From NCBI GenBank assembly GCA_934096805.1, contig CAKOMW010000002.1:1-64000 (forward strand): 64,000 nucleotides of DNA, written 5' to 3'. The stretch comes from an uncultured Bacilli bacterium (GTDB lineage Bacteria > Bacillota_I > Bacilli_A > RF39 > UBA660). The notes under the pieces were generated by a model, which made no database searches, was not told the DNA's origin, and saw nothing but the letters and a program-made list of their open reading frames with translations. Positions 16,652 through 25,242 of this stretch are shown here, one piece after another; position 1 is the stretch's first letter; every line of letters starts with the position of its first letter. The position numbers were made by a program, and so were the translations under genes.

Positions 16652-18459
16652 AAAACAATCAAAACATTATAGAAACCACAACCAAAGAAGAATATAAACA
16701 AAAAAACAATATCAAAACCGAAGAAGAATTATTCAACAACTTGCTAAATAATTTAAAAAACGAAATAAAATCCATATTTCAAGGAACAATATCCGAAAAT
16801 AAATACCAAATAGTAATAAAAACCCTTAACTATTTAGATGAAACCCTAGAACAAATAGAACATAAAAAACAAATAAAAACAAAATATTTAAGAAAAATAA
16901 AACAAGACACCATAACCTACTTAAAGGAAACAGATAAAACAAAACCAAAAGCCAATAAAAAAATAGAAATATATCAAAAAATAATAAATAGATTGGAAAA
17001 CATTGAACTAAATATAAACTATAATAAAAACAAAGAAACAATCGATAACTATAACATCATAAAATATGTTCTAATCGACCTAAAAGACGCAAATATCAGT
17101 CAAAAAATAGTAAAAGAATATGGATACTTAATAAATGCTTATAATCAAACCAATCAAAACATTATAAACCAATTGGTAAATGAATACATAAAAGAACTAT
17201 ATAACTACATGGACATTGAAATAAACTACGACCTATGCTACTATGAATCAATAATAAACGCTATCTTTGAAAACAAAAAAATTATAATCGAAGAAAAGAC
17301 ACTAAAAGAAAACACAAATAAATGCTTAAAAATATTAAAACATAACAAAAACATCGAAGAGAAAAAAAGAATAAAAATGTTTTATTGGATAAACCATTTA
17401 ATAAACATGTTGAATGATAAAGAATACATTCCAACAATAGAAACAATAAATAACCTCTATAATATCAGATTTTATTTTAAACAAGCTCTCCACGAGGAAG
17501 GAAGAATCTACTACCTGACTAATCTTACTAAAACACCAACAAATCAAGAAGATTACATAATATCGATTGACGACGAAGACAACTATAATAGAGATGATGC
17601 TGTATCAATAGAAAAAGAAAATGAAAACTATAACCTAAAAATATACATATCAGACCCTAACACTTTCTGTACAATGGACTCTCTATTAATAAAAGAAGCT
17701 AGAAAAAGATCCCAAAGCATCTACCTAAGTGATAGAACAATAGAAATATTTCCTGAAAGTATAATAGAGAACTACTTATCATTAAATGAAGAAAAACAAA
17801 GACTAGCTAGAATTTATAACTACAAAATATCAGAAGACGGACAAATAATAGACTTCTACATAGAAAAATCACCAATCATTGTAAGCAAAAACCTATCATA
17901 TGAAAAAGTGAACAACAACCAGTACAAAGACAAAAAAATAAACGAGACCTTAGAACAACTACACGAAATAAGAAACATTATAACCAAAAACTATAACATA
18001 AAAAATCAATCAAACAGCGAAACCTTAATTGAATCCCTAATGGTCTTTAATAATATTAACGTTGCAAGATACTTTAAACAACACAATCTCCCATTAATAT
18101 ATAGAAATTTCGAACTAAAAAAAATAAAAAATTTCGAAGACATCGATCCTCAAGACGAAAATACCAAAAAAATTATAAAAATAATAAATTCAATCACCAA
18201 TCAAGCATACTTTTCAGACAAAGTATTTCACCACGATGGTATAAATGAAGAATATTATTGCTATAGCACTTCGCCTAACAGAAGATACGCCGACATTCTA
18301 GTAAATGAATGTGAAGACACTCTATATTTTAATAAACCAACCAACAAAGAATACTATGCCTTTGAAGAATACTTAAAAAAAGAAGCAGATTACTTAAATC
18401 AAAAAAACCTCCAAATAGCAGAATACTACACAAGATATGCAAGAACCTTAAAAAGATAA
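16648..18459 (+). CDS. Divergent RNase II/R-type (RNB domain) protein
   Basis: RNB proteins degrade RNA 3' to 5'. The catalytic domain starts around residue 300: ISIDDEDNYNRDDAV corresponds to the family's TIDGEDARDFDDA motif. The SLNEEKQRLAR and TSPNRRYADILVNE motifs follow. Of the four metal-binding aspartates (201, 207, 209, 210 in E. coli RNase II), the second is Asn314 here (codon AAT at 17587-17589). The first 270 residues are a Lys/Asn-rich helical region that I cannot assign, replacing the usual cold-shock domains, and no S1 domain follows. Activity may be reduced or specialised. ATG overlaps dnaI by four bases. Confidence 0.8.
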   Translation: MKNNQNIIETTTKEEYKQKNNIKTEEELFNNLLNNLKNEIKSIFQGTISENKYQIVIKTLNYLDETLEQIEHKKQIKTKYLRKIKQDTITYLKETDKTKPKANKKIEIYQKIINRLENIELNINYNKNKETIDNYNIIKYVLIDLKDANISQKIVKEYGYLINAYNQTNQNIINQLVNEYIKELYNYMDIEINYDLCYYESIINAIFENKKIIIEEKTLKENTNKCLKILKHNKNIEEKKRIKMFYWINHLINMLNDKEYIPTIETINNLYNIRFYFKQALHEEGRIYYLTNLTKTPTNQEDYIISIDDEDNYNRDDAVSIEKENENYNLKIYISDPNTFCTMDSLLIKEARKRSQSIYLSDRTIEIFPESIIENYLSLNEEKQRLARIYNYKISEDGQIIDFYIEKSPIIVSKNLSYEKVNNNQYKDKKINETLEQLHEIRNIITKNYNIKNQSNSETLIESLMVFNNINVARYFKQHNLPLIYRNFELKKIKNFEDIDPQDENTKKIIKIINSITNQAYFSDKVFHHDGINEEYYCYSTSPNRRYADILVNECEDTLYFNKPTNKEYYAFEEYLKKEADYLNQKNLQIAEYYTRYARTLKR

Positions 18460-18463
18460 AAAA

Positions 18464-18487
18464 TGCTTGAAAAAAGTATTTTTTTGT
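18464..18487 (+). terminator. Terminator after the RNB gene
   Basis: AAATGCTT pairs with AAGTATTT (one G:U), followed by a T run. Confidence 0.65.
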
Positions 18488-18509
18488 TATAGAATTAGAC
18501 TATAGAAAA

Positions 18510-18609
18510 CTAAAAAGGAGGACAGGTGTAATTGTAGGTTATAATTATAAACCACATAATATCGGGTAAAATAATTCGAAAATTTACATTTATACACCTA
18601 ACAAGCAAT
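18510..18609 (+). promoter_or_regulatory. Structured leader of copy 2: ribosome site about 85 nt from the start codon
   Basis: AGGAGG is followed not by a start codon but by AGGTGTA (18522-18528), which pairs perfectly with TACACCT (18593-18599), just before ATG 18610. Folding would bring the ribosome site near the start. Copy 3 has a different hairpin in the same position. Both leaders begin with the shared string ATAGAAAACTAA. Confidence 0.45.
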
Positions 18610-20196
18610 ATGATAAACAAACATTCGTCTGGGGGGGGGCAAAATACTAACAACCCTATAAATAAAAAAAGAAAGATACTATACTTAGTAGCCTTATCAA
18701 TGTTTAGCATAGGTATAATAACACTAAGCACTTATGCACTATATAATAATGAACTAATAACAGGTATAAATAAAATAGAAACAGGACAAGTAAAAATGTC
18801 CTACACAGAAGTAAATGAACTAAGCTTAAACAACGCCCTACCTATGAAAGATGAAGAAGGTAAAAAACTTAACAATTACTTTGATTTTACTGTGTCATCA
18901 TATATAAAAACAAAAACAGATGATAACAATGAACAAGTATTAAAATATAATATAATCCTAGAACCAACATATTTTTCCGCACTAGGACAATCAGCTTCCT
19001 TACAAGAAATATCTGCATCAGAAATGGCAGAATATTATCGTATAATTAATTCGGTTTATCACTTCAAAACATATCTAACAAAAATAGATGACAATGGAAC
19101 AGAAACAGAAGTAGCAAAGCCAATTAACGTTGAAGATTTAAATGGAGTTATAACCCAACAACAAGAAACATTCAAAAACGCCAAAGAACCAGTAACAACA
19201 AAGTATAGGCTAAGAATTTGGATAGACTATGAAGTAGATGCCAACAGCATAGTATGGAAAAAATTAGAACAACTTGGAGGAGCAACAATAAAATTTAGAG
19301 TAAACGTAAACACAGACAAAATAGAGCAAACTACTACTATACCAATACTTAATCTACCAGTAGGAACAAGCCAAATAAAAAAAGTAACTCATGGTATGAG
19401 CTATACTTTACAAGTAGATAATAGGTTTGCAACAGAATATAGATATCAAGGAACCGATCCTAACAACTACATAAAATTTAATAATGAACTATGGAGAATA
19501 ATCGGAGTAATCCCAACCGATGATGGAACAGGTAAAGTAGAAAATAGATTAAAAATAATAAGAAATGAATCAATCGGAGAAATGCCATGGAATGCTTGTG
19601 AGTATTCAAATATTGGTAGTGATAGTAATCCTGTATATACATGCAATGACACAGGTAAATTCCTAAATGACTGGACTGGATCAACCTTAAACACTTACTT
19701 AAACACAACTTATTACAATTCCCTAACCAAAGAAGCAAGAGACATGATAGGAACAACAAAGTATTATCTTGGAAGTTCAGGCGATGAATTTAATGATTAC
19801 ATATGGGAAGCAGAAAGGTCAAACGAAAGTAAAAACTATTATTCATATAATGGTGTGAATAATCCCTTGTCAGAAACAAATAAAATATCACTAGTTTATC
19901 CAAGTGATATATATTACGGTTATAACTATGAAATTCCAATTTTATTATATCAAGCAGACTTATTATCTGTTTTTGAATATTCTAAGATTTTAAAATTGAA
20001 TTGGAGCAAAACTGATTATGTAAAGACAAGCGTCGATAGTAGCCATACGATCAACTTTAATGATGATATTCATGTAGATATCTTTGATAATATGGCAACC
20101 CCTTATGTGTATCCAGTCCTAAGTCTCTCATCTAATGTAAAAATATCCGGAGGAACTGGAACAAGCACTGACCCTTATACCTTATCCCTTCAATAA
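18610..20196 (+). CDS. Phase-variable membrane-anchored surface protein, copy 2 (ON in this sequence)
   Basis: The only family member whose frame is open. ATG 18610 reads INKHSSGGGQNTNNPINKK through a nine-G run, then a membrane helix (about residues 25-45) and a long extracytoplasmic part. The stalk (about 50-250) is clearly longer and diverged compared with the other copies, and ends with KYRLRIWIDYEVDAN. The head (about 265-528) has the family motifs QVDNRFATEYRY, FNNELWRIIGVIPTD, GTTKYYLG and the terminal YPVLSLSSNVKISGG. Its C-terminal block aligns with the variable block of copies 1 and 4 as protein but is not GC-rich and shows no template-like identity. No standard ribosome site adjoins the start; see the leader entry. 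It is flanked by terminators, so it is a single-gene unit. Confidence 0.85.
   Translation: MINKHSSGGGQNTNNPINKKRKILYLVALSMFSIGIITLSTYALYNNELITGINKIETGQVKMSYTEVNELSLNNALPMKDEEGKKLNNYFDFTVSSYIKTKTDDNNEQVLKYNIILEPTYFSALGQSASLQEISASEMAEYYRIINSVYHFKTYLTKIDDNGTETEVAKPINVEDLNGVITQQQETFKNAKEPVTTKYRLRIWIDYEVDANSIVWKKLEQLGGATIKFRVNVNTDKIEQTTTIPILNLPVGTSQIKKVTHGMSYTLQVDNRFATEYRYQGTDPNNYIKFNNELWRIIGVIPTDDGTGKVENRLKIIRNESIGEMPWNACEYSNIGSDSNPVYTCNDTGKFLNDWTGSTLNTYLNTTYYNSLTKEARDMIGTTKYYLGSSGDEFNDYIWEAERSNESKNYYSYNGVNNPLSETNKISLVYPSDIYYGYNYEIPILLYQADLLSVFEYSKILKLNWSKTDYVKTSVDSSHTINFNDDIHVDIFDNMATPYVYPVLSLSSNVKISGGTGTSTDPYTLSLQ
18631..18639 (+). repeat. Poly-G contingency tract, copy 2: 9 G (ON)
   Basis: Nine Gs encode three Gly codons and keep the 528-codon frame open. 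Gain or loss of one G would shift it out of frame. Confidence 0.9.
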
Positions 20197-20226
20197 CATA
20201 AATTAAAACAATACATTATAAAAATC

Positions 20227-20252
20227 AAAAGTTCCAATCGGAACTTTTTAAA
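20227..20252 (+). terminator. Terminator after copy 2
   Basis: Perfect 9-bp stem AAAAGTTCC / GGAACTTTT with loop AATC and T tail. Confidence 0.85.
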
Positions 20253-20318
20253 TTACTTTTCCTTGTCTTTTCCTAAAAAATATGATATAATTTACAAGTC
20301 GCATAAGAGGTGGTAAAA

Positions 20319-22136
20319 ATGGAAAATAAAAATGAAAAAATAATAAATATTGCAGTAGTAGCACACGTAGACGTAGGAAAATCAACCCTTGTAGACGCAC
20401 TACTACAACAAAGCGGTTCCTTAGAAAAAGAAACAGACGAACATCAAATCATGGACAGTAATGACCTAGAAAAGGAAAGAGGAATAACAATCTATTCTAA
20501 AAACTGTTCAATAAGATACAAAGACTATAAAATAAACATAGTAGACACTCCAGGACATGCTGACTTTTCAAGTGAAGTAGAAAGAATCATCAAAACCGTA
20601 GACACTGTAATCCTACTTGTTGATTCAGCTGAGGGAGTAATGCCTCAAACAAGATTCGTTCTACAACAAGCCCTAAAACAAAACCTTAATCCAATTCTGT
20701 TTATCAATAAAATAGATAAAAAAGACGCTAGAATAGACGACGTTGTAAACATGACATTCGATCTATTCGTTGAACTTGATGCCAATGACACTCAATTAGA
20801 CTTCCCAATCGTCTATGGAATAGCACGTGACGGAATTGCTAAACTTGACATCAATGACCCATCAAATGACATAACCCCACTTTTAGAAACAATCATAAAT
20901 CACACCAAAGTATACGAAGGAAATGAAAACGACCCTTTACAACTACAAATATCATCACTAGAATACGATGATTACCTAGGAAGAATGGGAATCGGAAGAG
21001 TAACCAAAGGAATAATAAAAAGTGGAGAAATGGTAGCTATAAGCAAAAACAATAGTGAAATAATAAACAATCGTGTTGGAAAAATATTCGTAAACGAAGG
21101 AATAAAAAAGAAAGAAGTAAAAGAAGCAAGATACGGAGAAATAGTAACAGTTCAAACATATCCTGATATCAAAGTTGGAGACACAATTTGCGATGTAAAC
21201 AATATAAATCCAATGGACCCAATTGAAATTGAAGAACCAACACTATCAATGAACTTTCTAGTAAATTCATCACCATTCGCAGGAAGAAGTGGCAAATTCT
21301 TAACCAATAGACACATCAAAGAAAGACTTGACCGCGAACTAGAAACAAACGTCGGTCTAAAAGTAGAACCATTAGAAAACAGCGACGGATACAAAGTATC
21401 AGGACGAGGAGAACTACACCTATCAATTCTCTTAGAAAAAATGAGAAGAGAAGGCTACGAACTATCAGTATCAAAACCAGTCGTGCTTTTTAAAGAAGAA
21501 AATGGTATTAAAGAAGAACCATATGAAAAAGTAATAATAAACGTTCCAAATGACTACAGTGGTACTATTATAAATGACTTAAACGAAAGAAAAGGAATAA
21601 TGGAAGAACTATCAAACAATGAAAGCTACACCAAAATAATCTTTTCCGTGCCAACTCGTGGTCTAATTGGATATCGTAGCAATTTCATAACTAATACCAA
21701 AGGTGAGGGAATAATGGTAAGAAGCTTCGATTCATACAAACCATATGCCGGTCCAATAAAAGGAAGAAAAAACGGAGTATTAGTTTCTTGCGAAAATGGT
21801 ACAACAATGGCTTATTCTCTATACAATCTAAGCGACCGTGGAACAATGATTGTATCCCCATCAACCGAAGTATATGAAGGCATGATAATAGGAATAAACA
21901 ACAGAGACAACGACCTAAACGTTAACCCTTGCAAAAACAAACAATTAACAAACACCAGAGCAGCAGGAAGTGACGATGCCTTAACCCTAATAAACCCTAA
22001 AAAATTCACTCTAGAAGAAGCCCTAGAATTTATAGAAAACGATGAACTAGTAGAAATAACCCCAGACAGCATAAGACTAAGAAAAAAGATACTAGATGAA
22101 AAAGAAAGGTACAGAGTCCAATCTAAGAACTCTTAA
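20319..22136 (+). CDS. typA: Translational GTPase TypA/BipA
   Basis: TypA is a ribosome-associated GTPase needed for 50S assembly and stress or cold growth. The 605 residues show P-loop AHVDVGKSTL, KERGITI (switch I), DTPGHADF (G3) and NKIDK (G4), EF-G-like domains II, III and V, and the TypA-specific C-terminus (GRKNGVLVSCENGTTMAYSL, then NNRDNDLNVNPCKNKQLTN). ATG 20319 follows AAGAGGTGG; the in-frame GTG at 20310 is part of that site. Its end overlaps the converging acyltransferase gene by 14 bases. Confidence 0.97.
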   Translation: MENKNEKIINIAVVAHVDVGKSTLVDALLQQSGSLEKETDEHQIMDSNDLEKERGITIYSKNCSIRYKDYKINIVDTPGHADFSSEVERIIKTVDTVILLVDSAEGVMPQTRFVLQQALKQNLNPILFINKIDKKDARIDDVVNMTFDLFVELDANDTQLDFPIVYGIARDGIAKLDINDPSNDITPLLETIINHTKVYEGNENDPLQLQISSLEYDDYLGRMGIGRVTKGIIKSGEMVAISKNNSEIINNRVGKIFVNEGIKKKEVKEARYGEIVTVQTYPDIKVGDTICDVNNINPMDPIEIEEPTLSMNFLVNSSPFAGRSGKFLTNRHIKERLDRELETNVGLKVEPLENSDGYKVSGRGELHLSILLEKMRREGYELSVSKPVVLFKEENGIKEEPYEKVIINVPNDYSGTIINDLNERKGIMEELSNNESYTKIIFSVPTRGLIGYRSNFITNTKGEGIMVRSFDSYKPYAGPIKGRKNGVLVSCENGTTMAYSLYNLSDRGTMIVSPSTEVYEGMIIGINNRDNDLNVNPCKNKQLTNTRAAGSDDALTLINPKKFTLEEALEFIENDELVEITPDSIRLRKKILDEKERYRVQSKNS

Positions 22137-23154
22137 TACCTTTCTTCTTTTTAATATAAGAATAAATAAGATAATAAACATAAGAACAGCTAAACGAAAG
22201 TACAATAACCAAAGAACTAATAAAGAAGCATCTCCATCCCTTAATCCCAATAAGAGGATAAAGAATACTATCAAAAATAAAAGAAAATAAATACATATAA
22301 AACGAAACCAAAGAAATTCTCTTAACAGCCCCAACAACAACCTTATTCTTACAAGAACAACCAAGAAGCAAACCAAACACCAAAATAGAAATAACAAAAG
22401 TAAATAAATCATTATAATAAATAGTAATTGTACTCTTAAAACTAGAACCGTAACAATAAAAAAATAAAATAAAACTTTGAAGTAAAATAAGACCAAATAT
22501 TAACAAAACATTAATCCATCTCTTAATATTAAAACCATACTCCCTAATATAACAACCAACATAATAATAGCAAATAGGCCACAAAGCAAGCATCCTATCA
22601 GGAAGTATATCAAGCTTATAAGAAGAAAACTCAAACATAGCTAAAGTATTAGGCAAAAAACTAATAAAAACTAAGCTACCTATAAGAATAAGCTTTTCCT
22701 TTTTTTTAAGTCCTTTATATAAAATATTCAAAAAAGGAATAAGTAAAAACAAACCAATATACATTTCCACATACCAAGCATAACCAATCGTATTAAAATT
22801 AAAAATATCAATTATAAGCTTTATTATATCAGTTTCACCAAGATAAAAATACCTAAAAAATAAAGTAATAATAGATATAATAAAATAAGAAATCAAAATT
22901 GGCAAAATCTTCAAATAATGGTCTTTATTAACCCTCTTATTAATCTTCAAATAACCAGTAAGAAGAACAAATAAAGGCACACAAATAAAAAGCAACTGTC
23001 TTAAGAAAATGGACAAAAACATATACAAATTATCAACACTTCTATCATAAAATCCATTATATAAAAATGTATGAACCCATATCACAAAACAAATAGCCAC
23101 AGCCCTTATTAAATCCAAATTAAAAAAACGATTATTATTACTACAATTTTCCAT
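22123..23154 (-). CDS. Acyltransferase 3 family membrane protein (surface polymer O-acetylation)
   Basis: A polytopic protein of about ten helices beginning with the family start NLDLIRAVAICFVIWVHTFL, whose Arg and His match the acyltransferase_3 catalytic segment. Family members transfer acetyl or other acyl groups to peptidoglycan, teichoic acid or exopolysaccharide sugars; the substrate here is unknown. The 343 residues are typical for the WecH/YiaH-like short form without a SGNH domain. It has TAGGAGT five bases before its ATG and a TATACT -10 on the - strand. It is one of only two - strand genes here, convergent with typA and divergent from the HD gene. Confidence 0.85.
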   Translation of the reverse strand: MENCSNNNRFFNLDLIRAVAICFVIWVHTFLYNGFYDRSVDNLYMFLSIFLRQLLFICVPLFVLLTGYLKINKRVNKDHYLKILPILISYFIISIITLFFRYFYLGETDIIKLIIDIFNFNTIGYAWYVEMYIGLFLLIPFLNILYKGLKKKEKLILIGSLVFISFLPNTLAMFEFSSYKLDILPDRMLALWPICYYYVGCYIREYGFNIKRWINVLLIFGLILLQSFILFFYCYGSSFKSTITIYYNDLFTFVISILVFGLLLGCSCKNKVVVGAVKRISLVSFYMYLFSFIFDSILYPLIGIKGWRCFFISSLVIVLSFSCSYVYYLIYSYIKKKKGIKSS

Positions 23155-23205
23155 ATATTACTCCTATAAAAAAAGTATATCACAAACCAAAAAATAAAAC
23201 AAACA

Positions 23206-23234
23206 TTGCAAATAATAAATATATTTAATATAAT
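23206..23234 (+). promoter_or_regulatory. Promoter predicting a leaderless transcript
   Basis: TTGCAA (23206-23211), 17-bp spacer, TATAAT (23229-23234). The expected transcription start, about seven bases later, coincides with ATG 23241, and no ribosome site is present. Confidence 0.55.
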
Positions 23235-23240
23235 ATAAAT

Positions 23241-23984
23241 ATGGAAAAAGACATGAAAATATATAGACAATTATTAAATCAAAAAACATTCAAAATGGTA
23301 GACAAAAACTTCCCATCATATGAACCGTACAAAAAAGAAAAACAAAAACACTTAAAAAATCAAATAGACCTAACAAACTTTACTAAAGAAATAAACGAAA
23401 ACAATAAAAAAGATATACTATTAGAAAGCTTAGACAACATAAAAGAAGACTACATCTACCAAAGTAACATTCACGGTATTAATCACAATGAAAGAGTAAG
23501 CCTTTATGGATTCTACATAGGAGTAAAAAATAATCTCGAAGACCAAAACTTAAAGTTGCTTCTTGAAGCCTGTAAATACCATGATATAGGAAGAATAAAC
23601 GATATTGAAGACAAAGCCCACGGTTATCGAAGTTCAAAAATGATTGAAACATTTGAGACCCTAACAAAAGAAGAACTAAAAGTCCTAAAATGTATGATAA
23701 CCTATCATAGCATCGATGACTACCTATTAAGCAACTTAGCAAACCATTGCGAAATAAAAGATAAAGATAACCTACAACTGCTATGTAACATCTTAAAAGA
23801 TTCAGACGCTTTAGATAGAACTCGTGGTGGAACAATATGGGGCTTAAACACCAACTTTCTAAGAACTGAACAAGCAAAGGAAATGGTATATTTAGCATAT
23901 GAATTATTATATAACTATGAACAAATAAAGAAAGAACAAAAAAACAAAGAAAGGAAAAAAGAATATGAAAGGAACTTATATTGA
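23241..23984 (+). CDS. HD-domain phosphohydrolase
   Basis: A 247-residue HD-family protein: His82 (GINHNERV), His114-Asp115 (KYHDIGR), His156 (TYHSIDD) and Asp188 (DSDALDR) give the complete metal-binding set. HD proteins remove phosphates from nucleotides or cyclic nucleotides; no substrate can be assigned. The N-terminal 60 residues are helical, charged and not recognised. The gene overlaps alr by 20 bases, so they form one transcript. A second in-frame ATG at 23253 lacks a clear ribosome site too. Confidence 0.82.
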   Translation: MEKDMKIYRQLLNQKTFKMVDKNFPSYEPYKKEKQKHLKNQIDLTNFTKEINENNKKDILLESLDNIKEDYIYQSNIHGINHNERVSLYGFYIGVKNNLEDQNLKLLLEACKYHDIGRINDIEDKAHGYRSSKMIETFETLTKEELKVLKCMITYHSIDDYLLSNLANHCEIKDKDNLQLLCNILKDSDALDRTRGGTIWGLNTNFLRTEQAKEMVYLAYELLYNYEQIKKEQKNKERKKEYERNLY

Positions 23985-25152
23985 AATCAATCTAGACAAT
24001 TTAAAACACAACGTTAAAACTATAAAAGAAAAATACAACAACTATGACTATTATATTGCCGTCGTAAAAGGAGATGCCTATGGTCACGGTCAGTACATAG
24101 CAAATGCCCTAGAAAAATCTGGAATAAACTATCTAGCAGTAAGTAGTCTAAAAGAAGCAAACGACATAAGAAAATACAACAAAAATATTCCAATCTTATT
24201 ACTACAACCAGTACCAATCGAAGACTTAAACCAAGTGACTAAAAATAACTTAACCCTAGTAATACATGAGCTAGAATATGCCAAAAAAATAACAGAAAAT
24301 TTAAAAGACAACCTAAAAATTCATTTAAAAATAGATTCAGGAATGGGGAGACTAGGTTTTACAGACAAAAAAGACTTAAAAAAATGCTATGACCTCTTAT
24401 CAAAAAACAAGCTAGTAGAAATCGAAGGAATATATTCCCACTTTGCCACAATTGGCTTATTTGATAAAAGATGGGACATCCAATTAGAAAGATTCAAAGA
24501 CATAACAAGCGAAATAAACCTAAAAGACATTCCTATTAGACATATGGCTAGCAGTGCAACCTTAATAAACCATCCTAAAATAGAATTTTGCAATGCCGTA
24601 AGAAGCGCAACCCTTATATATGGATATAACATATCAATTAACCAAAGCAACAAAGGAATAAAAAACAAACTAAAAACTTTAAGAAACAAACTATGTCAAA
24701 AAAAATATAATATAAGTAAATGCTACACAAATATTGACATAAACGTTAAAAAATGCATGAAATTTTACACCAATATTTTAGCCATAAAAGAAATAAAAAA
24801 AGGAGATAAAATTGGCTACGGAGCAAAAATTAAAGTTTCAGAAAATACCAAAATAGCAATTCTACCATTAGGATACAATAACGGCATAGGAACCAAAAAT
24901 ATAAACAGATATGTTGTCATAAAAGGAAAAAGATATAACGTTTTAGAAACAAGCATGAATATGACAATAATAAAAATAGATGACCAAGTAACAAAAAAAG
25001 ACCAAGTGATCCTGATGGACAACGAAAACATTACCATCGGGCAATTAGGACGTTTCGCAGACAAACACATGCATGAAATAATGCTAGATATTGGTAAAAA
25101 CAATAAAAGAGTATACATAGAAGATAAAAAAATAATTCATATTGAAGATTAA
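23965..25152 (+). CDS. alr: Alanine racemase
   Basis: A PLP-dependent racemase making D-alanine for peptidoglycan. Lys35 in VVKGDAYGHG is the PLP lysine (the family usually has VVKADAYGHG). KIDSGMGRLGF and GIYSHFAT are barrel motifs, and the C-terminal GYGAKIKVSENTKIAILPLGYNNGI contains the second catalytic Tyr region. An insertion around residues 225-260, with a Lys/Cys-rich stretch, lengthens it to 395. ATG 23965 lies within the end of the HD gene; AAAGGAA is upstream. A terminator follows immediately. Confidence 0.94.
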   Translation: MKGTYIEINLDNLKHNVKTIKEKYNNYDYYIAVVKGDAYGHGQYIANALEKSGINYLAVSSLKEANDIRKYNKNIPILLLQPVPIEDLNQVTKNNLTLVIHELEYAKKITENLKDNLKIHLKIDSGMGRLGFTDKKDLKKCYDLLSKNKLVEIEGIYSHFATIGLFDKRWDIQLERFKDITSEINLKDIPIRHMASSATLINHPKIEFCNAVRSATLIYGYNISINQSNKGIKNKLKTLRNKLCQKKYNISKCYTNIDINVKKCMKFYTNILAIKEIKKGDKIGYGAKIKVSENTKIAILPLGYNNGIGTKNINRYVVIKGKRYNVLETSMNMTIIKIDDQVTKKDQVILMDNENITIGQLGRFADKHMHEIMLDIGKNNKRVYIEDKKIIHIED

Positions 25153-25172
25153 AGTGCAACAGCACTTTTTTA
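25151..25172 (+). terminator. Terminator after alr
   Basis: AAAGTGC / GCACTTT stem with loop AACA and T tail, starting at the stop codon. Confidence 0.8.
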
Positions 25173-25242
25173 ACATCAAAAAATTCTAATTTTATTGAAT
25201 AAAAAAACAAACTATGATAAACTATCTATAGTAGGTGGTCTT

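Noticed and set aside
22096..22290. A 64-codon + strand frame after typA
   Set aside because: It overlaps the typA end in another frame and the acyltransferase in antisense; low-complexity Lys/Asn product, no ribosome site.
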